This document shows, one piece after another, positions 57,198 through 64,000 of a DNA stretch of 64,000 nt. The notes beneath the pieces are model-generated. The model worked only from the letters and a program-made list of their open reading frames with translations, did not search any database and was not told the origin of the DNA. The translations under genes and the position numbers were made by a program. The number at the start of each line of letters is the position of its first letter. Position 1 is the first letter of the stretch. The DNA is from Streptomyces sp. NBC_01241. GTDB taxonomy: Bacteria > Actinomycetota > Actinomycetes > Streptomycetales > Streptomycetaceae. The stretch covers positions 806,001 through 870,000 of the forward strand of contig NZ_CP108494.1 in assembly GCF_041435435.1 (NCBI RefSeq), in the 5' to 3' direction.

Positions 57198-58573
57198 CCA
57201 CCTGGGGCGAAGTCGAGTACACGGCCGTCCGTGAGCTGCGCGGCCCGCTCGCCGTCGTCGAAGAGGTGAGCGGGGTCGGCTGGGACGAGTTCGTCCGGAT
57301 CACTCTGGAGTCCGGCGAGCAGCGGCACGGCCTCGTACTGGAAGTGGACCGCGAAGTCGCTGTGGTGCAGGTCCTGGAGGACACCGCCGGCATCGATCCC
57401 TCACGCGTGCGAATGGCCTTCGCCGGAGAGCCGCTGTGCATCCCGGTCGGCCCCGGCTGGCTGGGCCGGGTCTGCAACGGCCGCGGCGAGCCGGCCGACG
57501 GCGGGCCACCGGTCTTCGGTCCCACCACTGCGGCCGTCGGCGGCACTCCGATCAACCCGGTGCGGCGGGAGCCGCCCGGAGAGCCGGTGCTTACCGGTGT
57601 CGCCGCTGTCGACGGTCTCACCACCCTGGTGCGCGGGCAGAAGCTGCCGGTCTTCTCCGTCGCAGGTCTGCCCCATCTGGAGCTGTCCGTCCAGATCGCC
57701 GCCCAGTCCACCACCGGTGGAGAGCCGTTCTGCGTGGTCTTCGCCGGTATGGGGCTCACCCACGCCGACGCCTCCTTCGTCCGGAACGCCCTTGAGGAGC
57801 GTTCCGCCGCCCACGAGCTGGTGCTGCTGCTCAACATGGCCGACGACCCTGTCATCGAACGGATCCTCACCCCGCGCCTGGCGCTCACCATCGCCGAGAA
57901 CCTCGCATTCGACGGTGGCAGGCACGTCCTCGTGGTGATGACCGACATGACCAGCTATGCCGAGGCGTTGCGCGAGGTGTCCGCGGCGCGCGGCGAGATC
58001 CCGGCCCGTCGTGCCTACCCCGGCTACCTCTACAGCGACCTCGCCTCCCTGTACGAGCGCTGCGGGCGGATCCGGGGCCGGCCCGGCTCCGTCACTGTCC
58101 TGCCGGTGCTCACCATGCCCGCGGGCGACATCACCCACCCGGTTCCCGATCTGACCGGGTACATCACCGAAGGCCAGATCGTGCTCTCCCGCGAGACCCA
58201 CGCGCAGGGTGTCTACCCGCCTGTGGACGCGCTCTCCTCGCTCTCCCGTCTGATGCGCAAGGGCGCGGGCCCGGGCCGCACTCGCGACGACCATCTCGAT
58301 GTCGCGGCGCAGCTGCTGGCCGCCCTCGCCCGCGCCCGCCAGGTCCGCGAACTCACCGACCTGGTCGGGCAGGCGGCCCTGAGTCCGACCGACCGCCGGT
58401 ACCTGGAGTTCGACCGCGCCTTCCTGCACCGCTTCGTAGACCAGCGACCCGACGAACTGCGCACCCTCGACCAGACCCTGGACCGCGCCTGGCAGGTGCT
58501 TCTCACCCTCCCCCGCAGTCAGCTCGCCATGCTGCCGACCGCCCTCCTCGATGCGCACGGATCGGGACCATGA
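57194..58573 (+). CDS. ntpB: V/A-type ATPase non-catalytic subunit B
   Basis: A 459-residue partner of subunit A. VRELRGPLAVVEEVSGVGWDEFVRI opens the barrel. No P-loop is present; the equivalent reads LPVFSVAGLPHLELSVQIAAQ, as in B subunits. VFAGMGLTHADASFVRNALEE, VLVVMTDMTSYAEALREVSAARGEIPARRAYPGYLYSDLASLYERCGRI and VLPVLTMPAGDITHPVPDLTGYITEGQI are all diagnostic. GTG start in GTGA overlap with subunit A. Confidence 0.96.
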   Translation: MTTWGEVEYTAVRELRGPLAVVEEVSGVGWDEFVRITLESGEQRHGLVLEVDREVAVVQVLEDTAGIDPSRVRMAFAGEPLCIPVGPGWLGRVCNGRGEPADGGPPVFGPTTAAVGGTPINPVRREPPGEPVLTGVAAVDGLTTLVRGQKLPVFSVAGLPHLELSVQIAAQSTTGGEPFCVVFAGMGLTHADASFVRNALEERSAAHELVLLLNMADDPVIERILTPRLALTIAENLAFDGGRHVLVVMTDMTSYAEALREVSAARGEIPARRAYPGYLYSDLASLYERCGRIRGRPGSVTVLPVLTMPAGDITHPVPDLTGYITEGQIVLSRETHAQGVYPPVDALSSLSRLMRKGAGPGRTRDDHLDVAAQLLAALARARQVRELTDLVGQAALSPTDRRYLEFDRAFLHRFVDQRPDELRTLDQTLDRAWQVLLTLPRSQLAMLPTALLDAHGSGP

Positions 58574-59205
58574 GCACCTTTCGAGCTCCGCCCGGGCGTG
58601 CCGGACGCCTCCGTCTGCGACACGGCCTGGACATCGCCGAGCGCGGCGCGGACCTCCTCGAACAGAAGCTCCGCATCCTGCATGCCGAGCACCAGCGTCT
58701 GCAACGGGCCGAGGAGGCAGCCGCACGTGCGTGGCACGAGCGGCTGCGGGAGGCCGAAGCCTGGCTGCTGCGCGGGCTCCTGCTGAGCGGTGAGGGGGCC
58801 CTGGAGGGGGCAGCAGAGGCACTGGACCCCACCGATGTCGAGGCCCACTGGACCAGTTTCATGGGCGTCCGGTACCCGACGAACGTCTCCTGTATCGTGC
58901 CCGACCGCTCACCCGCCGCAGCCGCGCCGGCCAACACCGCCCTGGTACACGCTGAGGCCGCATACCGGGAAGCAGTCCGGGCGGCCGCCGAGCACGCCAC
59001 AGCCGCGGCCGCCATGCGCATCATCGGCGCGGAAGTGCTGAGCACTCGTCAGCGGGTCCGCGCCTTGCAACGCCACTGGATCCCAAACCTGCGCGAGGCA
59101 CTCACCCACACCGAGCTCGCCCTGGAACAGAGCGAACACGAAGACGCCGTACGACGACGCTGGGCCTCCAGCGCGCTGCGGGAAGAACGACCGAGCTCGC
59201 AATGA
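58570..59205 (+). CDS. ntpD: V/A-type ATPase central-shaft subunit D
   Basis: A 211-residue helical protein, the rotating axle in the hexamer. Family wording: PPGRAGRLRLRHGLDIAERGADLLEQKLRIL at the N terminus, MGVRYP-type beta hairpin in the middle, and NALEQxxIPxLxxxxxxI-like end visible as RVRALQRHWIPNLREALTHTELALEQSEHEDAVRRRW. ATGA overlap with subunit B. Last gene of the operon. Confidence 0.93.
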   Translation: MSTFRAPPGRAGRLRLRHGLDIAERGADLLEQKLRILHAEHQRLQRAEEAAARAWHERLREAEAWLLRGLLLSGEGALEGAAEALDPTDVEAHWTSFMGVRYPTNVSCIVPDRSPAAAAPANTALVHAEAAYREAVRAAAEHATAAAAMRIIGAEVLSTRQRVRALQRHWIPNLREALTHTELALEQSEHEDAVRRRWASSALREERPSSQ

Positions 59206-59284
59206 CACACCATCCGTCCCCGGCACGGGAGGCCACGTGCAGCCCTGCCCTCGGACGGGCCCCGCAGGGCGTGCTCACGGGAAC

Positions 59285-59332
59285 GGCCCACAGGGCGTGC
59301 CGGACGGACCTGTCCGGCACGCCCTGTGGGCC
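59285..59332. terminator. Perfect 21-bp inverted repeat after the V-ATPase operon
   Basis: Arms 59285-59305 and 59312-59332 are fully complementary with a 6-nt loop (GGACCT). This very stable hairpin 80 bp after ntpD fits termination of the operon. Confidence 0.85.
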
Positions 59333-59341
59333 AGTAGGCCC
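59328..59341. promoter_or_regulatory. DevR-box-like palindrome before the DUF1876 gene
   Basis: GGGCCAGTAGGCCC has 5-bp arms, extended by T/A to six. It overlaps the end of the hairpin, so it may be partly a by-product of it. It lies about 180 bp before the DUF1876 start. Confidence 0.45.
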
Positions 59342-59523
59342 AAGCCCGGGACAGCTCACACGGCGCAGTATGGAGGTCGGGGCAATTCGAGAAGGATCCG
59401 TTGTCGTGCCGTATCCGGGAGTCGGTCCTGCTCCGCCGACGTGGAAGCCCGGCGTGTCGACGGCGGTCGACGGTGGCCTCATCCCCGGCAGCCTGGACCA
59501 TTCAGCGGAAGGAAGTCTTGGCC

Positions 59524-59805
59524 ATGACCCGGCACACCAGCACCGAGAAGCCACGCAGCAAGCAGTGGAGCGTGCGTCTGGACCTCTTCGAGGAAGGTGA
59601 CCTCACCAAGGTTCACGCCGTCCTCGACACCGGCGACACCACCCTTCGGAGTCACGCCGCCGCCCAGCGCAACCCTCACGACACCCCCGTTCCCGAGATC
59701 GGCGACGAGTACGCCGTCGGCCGGGCCCTGATCGACCTCGGCAACCAGCTGCTCCGCGCCGGAGAAACCGACTCCGCGTCGGGTGACCTGGCCGCGCCCG
59801 GTTGA
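59524..59805 (+). CDS. DUF1876 (Rv1738/Rv2632c-like) small protein
   Basis: A 93-residue protein. KQWSVRLDLFEEGDLTKVHAVLDTGDTTLRSHAAAQRNPHDTPVPEIGDEYAVGRALIDLGNQLL is the DUF1876 pattern nearly end to end. Rv1738 belongs to the DevR regulon and its fold resembles ribosome hibernation factors, so a dormancy role is plausible. GGAAGGAAG upstream supports ATG 59524. Confidence 0.87.
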   Translation: MTRHTSTEKPRSKQWSVRLDLFEEGDLTKVHAVLDTGDTTLRSHAAAQRNPHDTPVPEIGDEYAVGRALIDLGNQLLRAGETDSASGDLAAPG

Positions 59806-59855
59806 ACGGGCGTCGAGAGCAGCCGTCCCGGCTGGTGGGCAGGAAGAGATTTGCC

Positions 59856-60047
59856 ATGGCCGAGCGGTCCCTACCCCTGGAAGAGCCGCTTCCGCAGGGC
59901 TCGGCCGGAGTTGTGGCGCCGCCACTGCACAACAGTCGGCCGTGGCGCTTCCGTCCAATGTCCGACGCGCTCCGGATGCACCTGTACGTGGCCCCGATGC
60001 GTGCCGTGCCGCACTCCCCTGCGGTCTGCGCAGTTCGCGCACGCTGA
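59856..60047 (+). pseudogene. N-terminal fragment of an Acg-type nitroreductase
   Basis: The 63-codon frame reads PPLHNSRPWRFRP, then ALRMHLYVAPMRAVPHSP, matching the start of Acg/Rv2032-Rv3131 flavin nitroreductases (HNxQPWR, LxLYxDPxRxLP). It stops after 60047, and the following 119 bp up to the hydrogenase stop hold no continuation I can place. Acg proteins belong to DevR-type regulons. Confidence 0.6.
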
Positions 60048-60166
60048 CCTCCATCGAGGTGCAGGGGCGGCTATTGCAGTCCGACCGCAACAAGCTGCGT
60101 CGGCGCGGCGGCCGACGCTGGACCGGTGAGCCGGCGCGCCGATTCACACACCGCCTCGTTCGGCTT

Positions 60167-61534
60167 TCAGGTTCGATCGACGGTGAGGTCGAGGAAGTGG
60201 GCCGAGCAGGAGATGCACGGGTCGTGATTGCGGATCGCCCGTTCGCACAGGGTGGTCAGCTCCGCGTCGGTGGGGTCGCCGTCTCCCAGGCGTTCCTGCA
60301 CGATGCGGCGGAGGTCCTCCTCGACCGCGCCGAGGTTCTGCGCGGTCGGCGGGACCAGGCCGGCGTCGGTGACGGTCCCTTCGGAGTCGAGGGTGTAGCG
60401 GTGGTACAGGAGACCGCGCGGCGCCTCGGTCGCCCCATGCCCGGTACCGGCTCGTGAGGGCACGTCGGCATAGGGGCGCGGCGGGGGTTCGTAGGCGTCG
60501 ATGATCCGCAGTGCCTCGTCGGCCGCGTACAGCACCTCAACCGCCCGGACGATGATGCTACGGAAGGGGTTTCGACAGACCGTGCCCTGCCGGGGGTCGC
60601 CGAGTCCGGCGTCGTGGGCGGCCTGGAGGGCGATCGGGGACAGCCAGCGGCCGCTGATGGCGTACCGGGCGAGCGAGCCGGTGAGATGGCGGCGGTCGTC
60701 CAGCAGGGAGTGGAGGGCGGTGGAGTGGGGTACCTGGCTCTCGGTGACGTGGACGCCGAAATCGTGGACCCCGAAGGCACGCGTGGGCAGCGCGCGGTCG
60801 GACTCGGGGGGAAGGCCGGCGGTGTGCGGCGCGGCCATGACGGTCGGGGTGCCGGACTCGATGGCATAGGTGCCGGGCTCGGACAGGGCGAACAGGTCGT
60901 TGTCGCAGCCGGCATCGGGGAACTCGAAGCCGGCCACCCAACGCACGGTCTCGGCCGCGTCGTCGCGAGCCCGGCGCAACCGCTCGGCCAACGGGCGCAG
61001 CTCGTTCGTGGTCGGGATGCGGTGGAAGCCACCGAGTCGCACATTGACCGGGTGGATCGCCCGGCCACCCAGCAGTTCCAGGATCGCGTTGCCGGCCTGC
61101 TTGAGCCGAAGGCCGCGTTCGACGTCGGCACGTCGGGTGCGGGCCATGTCGATGAAGCTGTCGCAGCCGAGGAAGTCGGGCGCGTGGAGGAGGTGGATGT
61201 GCAGCGTCTGGCTCTCGATCCACTCACCGCAGTAGAGCAGTCTCCGTAACGCGGCCAACTGTCCTTCCACGACGACTCCGCAGGCGTCCTCGATCGCTCG
61301 GCAGGCGCTCAGCTGGTACGCGACCGGGCAGATCCCGCACACCCGGGAGGTGATGTCGGGCGGCTCGGTGTAGGAGCGTCCGCGCAGGAATGCCTCGAAG
61401 AAGCGTGGCGGTTCGTAGATCGCCAGTCGGGCCTCGGCGACCTCGGCGCCGTCCATGCGCAAGTACAGTGCGCCCTCGCCCTCGACGCGGGCGAGCGATC
61501 CGATGTGCAACACCCTTGAGCCGCGGTGGGTCAT
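60167..61534 (-). CDS. hyhL: [NiFe] hydrogenase large subunit, group 3b-like
   Basis: A 455-residue catalytic subunit. SRVCGICPV (Cys 66, 69) and [10 protein letters not shown] (Cys 440, 443; His 446) supply the four Ni ligands. [17 protein letters not shown] and [47 protein letters not shown] are typical of cytoplasmic group 3 enzymes. Nine residues follow His 446, enough for a short processed tail. ATG 61534 is in an ATGA overlap with hyhS. It probably evolves or consumes H2 with NAD(P) through the partner subunits. Confidence 0.93.
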   Translation of the reverse strand: MTHRGSRVLHIGSLARVEGEGALYLRMDGAEVAEARLAIYEPPRFFEAFLRGRSYTEPPDITSRVCGICPVAYQLSACRAIEDACGVVVEGQLAALRRLLYCGEWIESQTLHIHLLHAPDFLGCDSFIDMARTRRADVERGLRLKQAGNAILELLGGRAIHPVNVRLGGFHRIPTTNELRPLAERLRRARDDAAETVRWVAGFEFPDAGCDNDLFALSEPGTYAIESGTPTVMAAPHTAGLPPESDRALPTRAFGVHDFGVHVTESQVPHSTALHSLLDDRRHLTGSLARYAISGRWLSPIALQAAHDAGLGDPRQGTVCRNPFRSIIVRAVEVLYAADEALRIIDAYEPPPRPYADVPSRAGTGHGATEAPRGLLYHRYTLDSEGTVTDAGLVPPTAQNLGAVEEDLRRIVQERLGDGDPTDAELTTLCERAIRNHDPCISCSAHFLDLTVDRT

Positions 61535-62313
61535 CCTTCCAGTTCCTTCCGGGAGGCCGCGTCGAACTCGGGAGCGGCGGTATTGAAGGTGCGCAGCACC
61601 CGCACCACGTCGAGGGTGTCCATGCCGTCGCGGCGCAGGAGGGGGATGAACGAGGGGAAGTTGGTCGAGTTGGACGGGCCGAAGCAGCCGTAACAGCCTC
61701 GTCCGTACGCGGGGCAGATCGCACCGCATCCGGCATGGGTGACCGGACCCAGGCAGGGCGTGCCGTGGGCTACTGTCACGCAGACCGTGCCGCGCTGCTT
61801 GCACTCGAAGCAGACGCTGTGCGCGGGTACGTCGGGTTTGCGTTCGGCCAGGTAGGCGGTGATGACCTCCACCAGTTGGCCTCGGTCGATGGGGCAGCCG
61901 CGCAGCTCGAAGTCCACCGGGACATGGGCGCTGATGGGTGTGGAGGTGGCGAGGGTCTCGATGTAGTCCGGCCTGGCGTAGACGGCGGTCTGGAAGTCGG
62001 CGACGTCCGCGTAGTTGCGCAGCGCCTGGACGCCGCCTGCGGTCGCGCACGCCCCGATGGTCACCAACCGCTTGGAGACAGCCCGGATGTGCTGGATCCG
62101 GTCGACGTCCTGCTGGGTGGTCACCGATCCCTCGACCAGCGACAGGTCGTACGGGCCCGGCGCGTCGGCGCTGGAAGCCTCCAGGAAGTGTGAGATCTCC
62201 ACCCTCTCGGCGATGCCGAGGAGTTCGTCCTCGCAGTCCAGCAAAGTGAGCTGGCATCCGTCGCAGGAGGCGAACTTCCAGACGGCGAGTTTCGGGCGGT
62301 CGCTCGCGGCCAT
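61531..62313 (-). CDS. hyhS: [NiFe] hydrogenase small subunit
   Basis: A 260-residue Fe-S electron-transfer subunit. [17 protein letters not shown] holds the proximal cluster Cys 17 and 20, [11 protein letters not shown] a third ligand, and [23 protein letters not shown] the medial/distal cluster Cys. No Tat signal, so the enzyme is cytoplasmic, as expected for group 3. One base separates it from hyhG. Confidence 0.93.
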   Translation of the reverse strand: MAASDRPKLAVWKFASCDGCQLTLLDCEDELLGIAERVEISHFLEASSADAPGPYDLSLVEGSVTTQQDVDRIQHIRAVSKRLVTIGACATAGGVQALRNYADVADFQTAVYARPDYIETLATSTPISAHVPVDFELRGCPIDRGQLVEVITAYLAERKPDVPAHSVCFECKQRGTVCVTVAHGTPCLGPVTHAGCGAICPAYGRGCYGCFGPSNSTNFPSFIPLLRRDGMDTLDVVRVLRTFNTAAPEFDAASRKELEG

Positions 62314-62314
62314 G

Positions 62315-63154
62315 TCACAACTCCCGGACCATCAGAAGGGGTTGGGCCTTGGTCCAGCTGACGACGGGGCCGTCGCGGCAGAGCAGGAGAGGGCCGAGCT
62401 GGCAGTGCCCGCAGTGGCCGGTGGCACAGTGCATATTGCGTTCCAGCGAGACCCGGATCCGCTCCGGATCGACGCCGCGGTGCACCAGTTCGCCGGCGGT
62501 GGCGCGCATCATCGGCTCGGGGCCGCAGATGAACGCCGACGTTGTCCCGGGGCCGAAGGCGGCCCGGTCGAGCAGGGTCGTGACGACGCCGACCTCGCCC
62601 TGCCACAGCGGGTCCGCGCGGTCCACGGTGGTCAGGATCCGGGCAGCCGACTGCCAGCCGCGAACGTCCTCGGCGTAGAGCAGCTCGTGGGGCGTGCGCG
62701 CTCCGATGAGAACGTTCAGCCGTCCGTAACGCTCGGGGGCGGCGAGCACGTCGCGTACGAGCGGGCGCAGCGGCGCCAGACCGATACCGCCGGCCACGAC
62801 GAGCAGGTCGTTCCCCACCGCGGCGGGGAGTTCCCAGCCGGTGCCGAACGGACCGCGCACTCCGACCGTGTCACCACGCCGCAGCCCATGCAGCGCGCCG
62901 GAGACCGCTCCGACCGTGCGGACGGTGTGCGTCAGCCGGTGCCCGTCGATCCCGGAGACCGACAACGGGATATCGCCGACGCCGAAGGCGTACACCATCG
63001 CAAACTGCCCAGGAGCGAAGGGCTGCAGGGCCGAGCGGACCGGTTCCAGGACGATCGTGGCGGTGTCGGACGTCTCGCCCTCGCGTTCCACCACCCGGTA
63101 CGGAATGGGGACAGTTCCAGGCCGAGCAGTCAATGGTGCGGCAGCCGTCATCAC
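62315..63154 (-). CDS. hyhG: Hydrogenase FAD/NAD(P)-binding subunit (gamma)
   Basis: A 279-residue ferredoxin-NADP reductase-like subunit. [23 protein letters not shown] is the FAD site, [21 protein letters not shown] the NAD(P) loop, [16 protein letters not shown] the CGP motif, and [23 protein letters not shown] the [2Fe-2S] Cys set. This is the gamma subunit of sulfhydrogenase-type enzymes, linking H2 to NAD(P). ATG at 63154 or 63151. Confidence 0.92.
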   Translation of the reverse strand: MMTAAAPLTARPGTVPIPYRVVEREGETSDTATIVLEPVRSALQPFAPGQFAMVYAFGVGDIPLSVSGIDGHRLTHTVRTVGAVSGALHGLRRGDTVGVRGPFGTGWELPAAVGNDLLVVAGGIGLAPLRPLVRDVLAAPERYGRLNVLIGARTPHELLYAEDVRGWQSAARILTTVDRADPLWQGEVGVVTTLLDRAAFGPGTTSAFICGPEPMMRATAGELVHRGVDPERIRVSLERNMHCATGHCGHCQLGPLLLCRDGPVVSWTKAQPLLMVREL

Positions 63155-63609
63155 GACTCACCGGCGTCGGGGGGCCCGTACAGGTCGAGCAGGCGGATGC
63201 GGGTGGCCCTCAGCCGCCGTGCGATCACCTGCGCAACGCAGTTGGTCAACGCCAAGCCGAACGACGGATCCTTCTCACACGCGGCTCGGACCCGCTCCGC
63301 GTCGAACTCCGACGCCGACACGGTGCTGCGGGCCTGCGCGCCGAGGTGCCAGCGATACGGCTCGAACAACCAGGACCAGCCCACCAGATCGCCTTCACCA
63401 AGGGTCTCCACGACTGCCTCGCGCCGGCCCGGGACGTGGACGTCGAGCGCAATGAGCCCGGAACGGATGATCCAGAACCGGTCGGCGACGCCGTCCTCCT
63501 CGAAGATGCGGGTGCCACCGGGGAAGGAGACATCGTGGGCGAACGTGAACAGCCGCTCGCGGTGGCCGGGCGACAGGGCCCCGAGAAACCCGTGGCGAAC
63601 AACGGTCAT
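63151..63609 (-). CDS. Cyclic nucleotide-binding (Crp-fold) protein in the hydrogenase operon
   Basis: A 152-residue cNMP-binding domain without a DNA-binding helix-turn-helix. [58 protein letters not shown] shows the barrel and the phosphate-binding-cassette position (GEGDLVGW), where the Arg of true cAMP receptors is missing. Crp-fold genes do accompany group 3b hydrogenase genes in actinobacteria. ATG 63609 is taken; ATGA overlaps on both sides. Could be an allosteric or redox regulator. Confidence 0.85.
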   Translation of the reverse strand: MTVVRHGFLGALSPGHRERLFTFAHDVSFPGGTRIFEEDGVADRFWIIRSGLIALDVHVPGRREAVVETLGEGDLVGWSWLFEPYRWHLGAQARSTVSASEFDAERVRAACEKDPSFGLALTNCVAQVIARRLRATRIRLLDLYGPPDAGES

Positions 63610-64000
63610 TGTGGGCCCTCCCCCGGCTCCTGTCGGGCGGCCTCCCGTTCCAGGTTCAGCGCATGGGCCTCCTCTGTGATGTCGATACCGACCGGGCACC
63701 ACACGATGCAGCGCCCGCAGCCGACACACCCGGAGCTGTCGAACTGGTCGTACCAGGTGCCGAGTTTGTGGGTGGCCCACTGCCGGTAGCGACTACGCGA
63801 GGAGTTACGGACCGGGCCCGCCTGCAGGTGGGAGAAATCCAGATCGAAGCAGGACTCCCAGCGCCGCCACCGCTCGGCGTGGTCTCCGGTGAGGTCCGTG
63901 ACGTCCTCGGTGGTGGTGCAGAAGCAGGTCGGGCAGACCATGGTGCAGTTTCCGCAGGTCAGGCAGCGGGCCGCGACGTCGTCCCAGCGCTCGGCCGTGA
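63606..64000 (-). CDS. hyhB: Hydrogenase 4Fe-4S subunit (beta), cut by window edge
   Basis: The frame is open to the right end, so the N terminus is outside. [17 protein letters not shown] and [21 protein letters not shown] are two [4Fe-4S] ferredoxin motifs, and [17 protein letters not shown] between them is typical of the sulfhydrogenase beta subunit. It passes electrons between the small and gamma subunits. ATGA overlap with the Crp-fold gene. Confidence 0.92.
   Translation of the reverse strand, partial: TAERWDDVAARCLTCGNCTMVCPTCFCTTTEDVTDLTGDHAERWRRWESCFDLDFSHLQAGPVRNSSRSRYRQWATHKLGTWYDQFDSSGCVGCGRCIVWCPVGIDITEEAHALNLEREAARQEPGEGPQ

Overview
This is GC-rich actinobacterial DNA (roughly 70% GC, G/C-ending codons, frequent GTG starts, 4-bp ATGA/GTGA gene overlaps). 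The gene set points to a Streptomyces chromosome: a PASTA-less Ser/Thr kinase, a DUF6381-type small protein, DUF3592 proteins, an ArpA-like TetR regulator and an OsdK/OsdR-type two-component pair. No rRNA, tRNA, CRISPR array or complete insertion sequence was seen.

Region 1 (1-15 kb) is an extracellular polysaccharide locus. It holds the end of a polyprenyl-phosphate sugar transferase, fcl and gmd (GDP-fucose from GDP-mannose), a secreted propeller/FN3/LamG protein, a lipoprotein, three glycosyltransferases, a polymerase-like and a flippase-like membrane protein, and a Wzz-type chain-length protein whose nucleotide-binding site looks dead. It ends with an overlapping cytidylyltransferase / CDP-alcohol phosphotransferase pair. 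Together these suggest a lipid-linked, fucose-containing glycan made by a Wzx/Wzy-like route.

Region 2 (15-37.5 kb) is a mosaic of housekeeping and accessory genes. It includes RNase HI, a Ser/Thr kinase, DUF3592 membrane proteins, a secreted hydrolase, a PP2C phosphatase, a FUSC-type membrane protein, an M15-like lipoprotein, a cysteine-desulfurase-like PLP enzyme, an orphan gltD, an F420-type LLM oxidoreductase, an MGDG-synthase-like glycosyltransferase, and an SDR / DMT transporter / polysaccharide deacetylase operon. Several broken genes lie here: the C-terminal end of an acetylxylan-esterase-like gene, a frameshifted and truncated MGT glycosyltransferase, and a TnpB-like gene that has lost its RuvC-I aspartate segment.

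Region 3 (37.5-64 kb) looks like a hypoxia/dormancy island. At its centre are an OsdK/DevS-like GAF sensor kinase and an OsdR/DevR-like response regulator. Around them are a second ctaD, a flavohemoglobin-like protein, a VKOR-family membrane protein, a SLOG-like protein, two PNPOx-family flavin proteins, a nine-gene V/A-type ATPase operon, a DUF1876 (Rv1738-like) protein, a fragment of an Acg-type nitroreductase, and a group-3b-like [NiFe] hydrogenase operon that runs off the right end. Palindromes of the form GGGCC-N4-GGCCC, with the same geometry as the mycobacterial DevR box, lie upstream of several of these units, including about 70 bp before the V-ATPase operon. The main hypothesis is an OsdR-controlled energy-maintenance module that joins a rotary V/A-ATPase with hydrogenase, an alternative terminal oxidase and NO/O2 handling. 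The protein family calls rest on visible motifs. The regulon claim is inference.
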